A stretch of DNA of 10,137 nucleotides from JAGLHV01 sp023132075 [NCBI: bacterium] (GTDB lineage Bacteria; CBDUZB01; JAGLHV01), in assembly GCA_023132075.1 (NCBI GenBank), contig JAGLYT010000034.1, positions 1 through 10,137 on the forward strand. Reading direction: 5' to 3'. The notes under the pieces were generated by a model, which saw only the letters and a program-made list of their open reading frames with translations, was not told where the DNA came from and ran no database searches. Below, piece after piece: positions 7,013-10,137 of this stretch (its first letter is position 1; each line of letters starts with the position of its first letter). The position numbers and the translations under genes are program-made.

Positions 7013-9157
7013 ATGATAAAAAAATGGGAATTTATTTATGCTCCGTGTGAAAAAGATGCTCGTAGATACAAGATAAGGATAGATGGGGAAGAAAAGGATC
7101 TTTTAAAGTTAACGAAAAAAATAGGGAAACATTGCGGAAAATCTTTTGTTCCGATAAGTAAAATCTTTAAGTGGGTTTTTTACATTTATAATGTGGATAA
7201 GAACGAGAAGGAAAAAATAGAAAATATTTTAAAAGAAATTTGTCCTGTTGAATTCAAGGAAAAAGCAAAGAAAAACAACGAGGAAGATTCTTCTGAGACA
7301 GAGAGTACTCCATCTTTGGAATTTATTTTAGAAAACATAGTAAGTTATGATAAAGAGGACAGTGAATCGGAGAAAGAGAGGGAAGAAATAAAGGAAGAAG
7401 AAATAGTAGTAGAAGAAGAGGAGGAAGAACAAGGAGAAGCAGAAGAAGGGATAGAAAAAGAGGAGGAAAAACAAGAAGAACCGGAAGTTGTGGAAGAACC
7501 CGAAACAAGTGGGAGAAGTGCGGAGATTGCAGATATTTTAAAAGAAAAAGAGTTATTAGATATTGAAGTAAAAAGTGAAGAAAGCAATGAGATTGAATCT
7601 TTTTTTGAAGGAAAAAGTATTGCTGAAGAAATATTAAAAAAGGAAGATATAGAGAAAACCGTACATTCACAAAAGGAAAAGGAGCAGGAAGAAAATAAAA
7701 GTGAAGAAAAACTTTTCGGAGAATTGAAATTAAATCCGGCATATACGTTTGATTCTTTTGTCGTTGGTCCGAATAGCCGGTTTACCCATGCGGCCGCTTT
7801 AGCCGTAGCAGAAAATCCCGGAAAGATTTATAATCCTCTATTTATTTATGGTGGAGTAGGATTGGGAAAGACTCACCTTTTACATGCTATTGGACATTTT
7901 GCTCAGGGAAAAAATAAAAATTTACAAATGCTATATATCACTGCAGAGAAATTTATAGAAGATGTAATTGATGCGATTCGGCAGGGAACAGTGCGAAAAT
8001 TTCGGAGGCATTGCAGAAAATTTGATATTTTATTGGTTGATGATATTCAGTTTTTGGCGGAAGCGGAATCTACACAGGAAGAATTTTTTCATACGTTTAA
8101 TATTTTGTATGATGCGCAAAAACAAATTGTTATTACTTGTGATAAACCTCCTAAAAGATTGATAGATGTAGAAGAAAGGTTAAAATCGAGATTTGAGTGG
8201 GGATTAACTGCGGATGTAAAATCACCTAATCTGGAGACAAGGGTAGCTATTTTAAAAAAGAAAGAAGAAAATCAAAGTATAAAATTGGATGATGATATTC
8301 TTCTCTACATTGCCGGGAGATTAAAATCAAATATTCGCGAATTGGAAGGATTTTTGAAAAGAATAGATGCGTATGTCCAACTTACTAAACAGAAAATAAC
8401 TTTAGATGCTATAAAAACTTTGTTGGGAGAACTTCTTCCTGATGAAAAGATAATTTCAGAAGAAATAAAGAAGGAAACAAAAGAGGAACAAAAGGAGAAA
8501 GAGCCGGAGAAGGAGCCGGAGGAAGAACAAGAACAGGAAAAAGAACCGAAAGAAAGCGAAAAATTAGTCGAAGATAAGGAAGCCGAAAAAAAGAAAGCGG
8601 AAGAATTTTTGGAGAAGGAAGTATTTGGGTTTAAAGATAAAAAAAGTGAGCAGGGGGAAGTTCACGAAGAAAAAGAGGAGCTAAAACCGATAGAAAAAAT
8701 TCCCATAGTGGAAGAAGTCTATCCGACTAAAGAACCCATTATGCAGGAAGTAACTGAAAATGGTAAAACTTTTAAACTGGTTAAAGTAGGCTACTTTTAT
8801 CCTGACGAACATGGGGAAGATTTGAAAAAAATAAAAAAAGAATTTGAAAGTGTCATTGAAAAACATAAATTAAAATTTCAATTGGATGCAGTATTTGAAA
8901 AAGAATATACCCCGTATGAAAAGGTAGAATATAATGATTTTGTTACTTTATGTAAAACCGCCGGGGTAAGGATTGTTATAGTGTTGGGTCCGCCAAAGGG
9001 AAAAGAATTGAAAGAAACAGAGTTTTCTACCGCTTTAAAAGCTTTTTTGGATGAGGAAAAAATTTCTTTGCAGTTTGTGCCGTTTGGGGATATAGGGAAG
9101 CAATTTAGATTTTTGAATTTGGTTTTAGATATTGTCCTCGTCAGTCATAAAAAATAG
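7013..9157 (+). CDS. DnaA-type AAA+ ATPase lacking domain IV, with acidic linkers and a novel C-terminal domain
   Basis: This 714-residue protein is not an ordinary replication initiator. Residues 1-85 are an unrecognised domain and about 90-232 are a very acidic Glu/Lys-rich linker. Residues 241-475 are DnaA domain III: TFDSFVVGPNSRF entry, Walker A GGVGLGKTHL (280-289), the initiator-specific segment AIRQGTVRKFRR (321-332), Walker B ILLVDDIQFL (339-348), TQEEFFHTFN, RLKSRFEWGL with the Arg-finger region (R393), and sensor 2 Arg442 in SNIRELEG. The match stops exactly where domain IV should begin, so there is no DnaA-box-binding helix-turn-helix or GRDHTTV motif. A second acidic linker (about 480-565) leads to a 584-712 alpha/beta domain resembling an Argonaute MID domain in strand order only. 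ATP binding and hydrolysis are expected; any wider function is unknown. It lies between gcvH (25 bp) and the transketolase genes (33 bp). Confidence 0.9.
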   Translation: MIKKWEFIYAPCEKDARRYKIRIDGEEKDLLKLTKKIGKHCGKSFVPISKIFKWVFYIYNVDKNEKEKIENILKEICPVEFKEKAKKNNEEDSSETESTPSLEFILENIVSYDKEDSESEKEREEIKEEEIVVEEEEEEQGEAEEGIEKEEEKQEEPEVVEEPETSGRSAEIADILKEKELLDIEVKSEESNEIESFFEGKSIAEEILKKEDIEKTVHSQKEKEQEENKSEEKLFGELKLNPAYTFDSFVVGPNSRFTHAAALAVAENPGKIYNPLFIYGGVGLGKTHLLHAIGHFAQGKNKNLQMLYITAEKFIEDVIDAIRQGTVRKFRRHCRKFDILLVDDIQFLAEAESTQEEFFHTFNILYDAQKQIVITCDKPPKRLIDVEERLKSRFEWGLTADVKSPNLETRVAILKKKEENQSIKLDDDILLYIAGRLKSNIRELEGFLKRIDAYVQLTKQKITLDAIKTLLGELLPDEKIISEEIKKETKEEQKEKEPEKEPEEEQEQEKEPKESEKLVEDKEAEKKKAEEFLEKEVFGFKDKKSEQGEVHEEKEELKPIEKIPIVEEVYPTKEPIMQEVTENGKTFKLVKVGYFYPDEHGEDLKKIKKEFESVIEKHKLKFQLDAVFEKEYTPYEKVEYNDFVTLCKTAGVRIVIVLGPPKGKELKETEFSTALKAFLDEEKISLQFVPFGDIGKQFRFLNLVLDIVLVSHKK
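7351..7490 (+). repeat. Polypurine low-complexity tract coding the first acidic linker
   Basis: Nearly the whole + strand here is A/G, built from GAA, GAG, AAA and GTA codons that encode Glu/Lys runs such as VVEEEEEEQ. The imperfect GAAGAAGAG units look like slippage-prone sequence. It is coding and in frame with the DnaA-like gene. Confidence 0.75.
8459..8610 (+). repeat. Polypurine low-complexity tract coding the second acidic linker
   Basis: This second A/G-rich stretch encodes Glu/Lys/Pro repeats (for example EKEPEKEPEEEQEQEKEP) between the AAA+ domain and the C-terminal domain. The GAGCCGGAG unit recurs imperfectly. It resembles the first tract in composition but is richer in Pro and Gln. 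Confidence 0.75.
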
Positions 9158-9190
9158 AAATTTTAGATTTTAATTAAGGAGTAGTTTAAA

Positions 9191-10006
9191 TTGACAAATA
9201 AAGAATTAGAGAAAAAAGCTATCCAGATAAGAAGAGACATTGTTCTCATGCTGTTAGAATCCGGTTCAGGGCATCCGGGAGGATCTTTGTCTTCAACGGA
9301 AATTATGGTTGCTTTATATTTTTCTGTTTTAAAACATAATCCTAAAGATTCCACCTGGGTTATGCGGGATCGTTTTATTTTATCTAAGGGACATAGTTGT
9401 CCGGTACATTATGCATGTTTGGCTCGGGCCGGATACTTTCCTGAGGAAGAATTATTTACTTTGCGTAAATTAGGTAGCCGACTACAAGGTCATCCGGGGA
9501 AAGATAAAAAATTACCCGGGGTTGAAGTTTCCAGTGGTTCATTAGGACAGGGTTTGTCCGTAGCCGTTGGAAATGCTTTAGGATTTAAATTGGATAACCA
9601 AGGGCAAAGAGTTTATTGTTTAATGGGTGATGGAGAGTTGGATGAAGGACAAATATGGGAAGCAGCAATGGCGGCTGCGCATTACCGATTAAATAATTTA
9701 TGTGCTATTATAGATAATAATGGATTGCAAATAGATGGATGTTTGGAAGATGTAATGTGCATTGAACCGTTGAGGGAAAAATGGAATGCTTTCGGTTGGC
9801 ATACGGTAGAGATTGACGGGCATAATATGCAAGAAGTTCTTAATGCTTTTAAAGTCGCCGAAGAAGAAAAAAATAAACCAACAGTTATAATTGCTCATAC
9901 GATAAAAGGGAAAGGCGTATCTTTCATGGAGAATGTAGTTGGGTGGCATGGTAAAACCCCTAATAAGGAACAGGCAGATCAGGCTTTGAAGGAATTAATT
10001 TTTTGA
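9191..10006 (+). CDS. tkt: Transketolase, N-terminal (thiamine diphosphate-binding) subunit
   Basis: This is the N-terminal half of a split transketolase, which moves two-carbon units between sugar phosphates in the non-oxidative pentose-phosphate pathway. It is 271 residues, usual for the split form. The TTG start is supported by AAGGAG 9 bases upstream and by the lack of any other start before the core; the next Met would delete conserved helix. The thiamine diphosphate motif runs from GDGELDEGQ (147-155) to IIDNN (173-177). Conserved histidines are H28 in SGHPGGSLS, H68 in SKGHS and H101 in QGHPG. The pyrimidine-binding half is supplied by the next gene. The protein ends at the domain boundary (ALKELIF), so it is a true split and not a truncation. 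The related DXP synthase is excluded by the motif pattern and length. Confidence 0.97.
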   Translation: MTNKELEKKAIQIRRDIVLMLLESGSGHPGGSLSSTEIMVALYFSVLKHNPKDSTWVMRDRFILSKGHSCPVHYACLARAGYFPEEELFTLRKLGSRLQGHPGKDKKLPGVEVSSGSLGQGLSVAVGNALGFKLDNQGQRVYCLMGDGELDEGQIWEAAMAAAHYRLNNLCAIIDNNGLQIDGCLEDVMCIEPLREKWNAFGWHTVEIDGHNMQEVLNAFKVAEEEKNKPTVIIAHTIKGKGVSFMENVVGWHGKTPNKEQADQALKELIF

Positions 10007-10034
10007 TTTTCTAAAAGAATAAGGATATTTTATT

Positions 10035-10137
10035 ATGGAAAAGATGTATTCGACAAGAGAAGGATATGGGGAGGGGTTGTTGCTCCTGGGAGAAAAAAAT
10101 AAGAATCTGGTTGTTTTAGATGCGGACACTTCTTGTT
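10035..10137 (+). CDS. tkt: Transketolase, C-terminal (pyrimidine-binding) subunit, 3' end outside window
   Basis: The first 34 codons of the partner subunit are present, beginning MEKMYSTREGYGEGLLLLG and followed by NLVVLDADTS. This is the typical opening of the split C-terminal subunit (TR-x-x-YG, then a strand ending in LDAD). The ATG is preceded by AAGGA 9 bases upstream and lies 28 bp after the N-terminal gene, as expected for co-translated halves. The cofactor-activating Glu and the rest of the protein lie beyond the window. Confidence 0.9.
   Translation, partial: MEKMYSTREGYGEGLLLLGEKNKNLVVLDADTSC

Noticed and set aside
7323-7742. Long open frame on the minus strand inside the DnaA-like gene (and a second at 7345-7587)
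   Set aside because: It is the complement of a polypurine tract, giving Leu/Phe- or Ser-rich nonsense with no ribosome-binding site; low complexity explains the lack of stops.
7968-8162. Plus-strand 64-codon frame inside the AAA+ region
   Set aside because: It overlaps strongly conserved DnaA Walker B coding sequence in another frame and shows no family features.
8880-8940. PD-(D/E)xK nuclease motif in the C-terminal domain of the DnaA-like protein (LDAVFEKEY)
   Set aside because: No correctly spaced ExK triad follows the Asp; the residues do not form the required motif.

Overview
The window is an AT-rich bacterial chromosome segment in which every supported gene lies on the + strand. Gaps are short (14-40 bp) except one of about 250 bp between rho and tpiA. 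Ribosome-binding sites are mostly strong AAGGAG/AGGAGG types, and three starts are non-ATG (TTG for tpiA, GTG for gcvH, TTG for the transketolase N-terminal gene). Nothing looks like a phage, insertion sequence, CRISPR array, tRNA or rRNA. The split two-gene transketolase, a PduL-type phosphate acyltransferase, a PilT ATPase and a very unusual DnaA-related protein together suggest an uncultured, probably anaerobic or fermentative bacterium. I cannot assign a phylum from this sequence; a candidate phylum such as Omnitrophota is only a guess.

Layout. Positions 1-3329 form an information-processing cluster: the 3' end of DNA polymerase I (polA), formamidopyrimidine-DNA glycosylase (mutM), dephospho-CoA kinase (coaE) and transcription terminator Rho (rho). 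Positions 3330-3581 hold no convincing gene. This gap contains two clear inverted repeats and a possible closing stem, so it may be a structured RNA, followed by a plausible sigma-70-type promoter just before tpiA. Positions 3582-5460 are a carbon-metabolism cluster: triose-phosphate isomerase (tpiA), phosphate acyltransferase (pduL) and ribose-5-phosphate isomerase B (rpiB). Positions 5498-6987 carry a PilT-like retraction ATPase and a glycine cleavage H protein (gcvH). Positions 7013-9157 encode a 714-residue DnaA-related protein. The window closes with the N-terminal half of transketolase and the start of its C-terminal half.

How the genes fit together. TpiA, RpiB and the two-subunit transketolase belong to the glycolysis and non-oxidative pentose-phosphate network. 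PduL interconverts acyl-CoA and acyl-phosphate for ATP gain through an acetate kinase elsewhere. GcvH is a lipoyl carrier whose enzyme partners are not in the window. PolA and MutM are base-excision repair partners.

The most notable item is the DnaA-related protein. Its AAA+ core is complete (Walker A, Walker B, Arg-finger region, sensor 2, and the initiator-specific ssDNA-binding segment). However, DnaA domains I and IV are absent. They are replaced by an unrecognised N-terminal domain, two long acidic low-complexity linkers and a C-terminal alpha/beta domain. By eye, that last domain follows the strand/helix order of an Argonaute MID domain. This resemblance is speculative but directly testable by profile and structure comparison.
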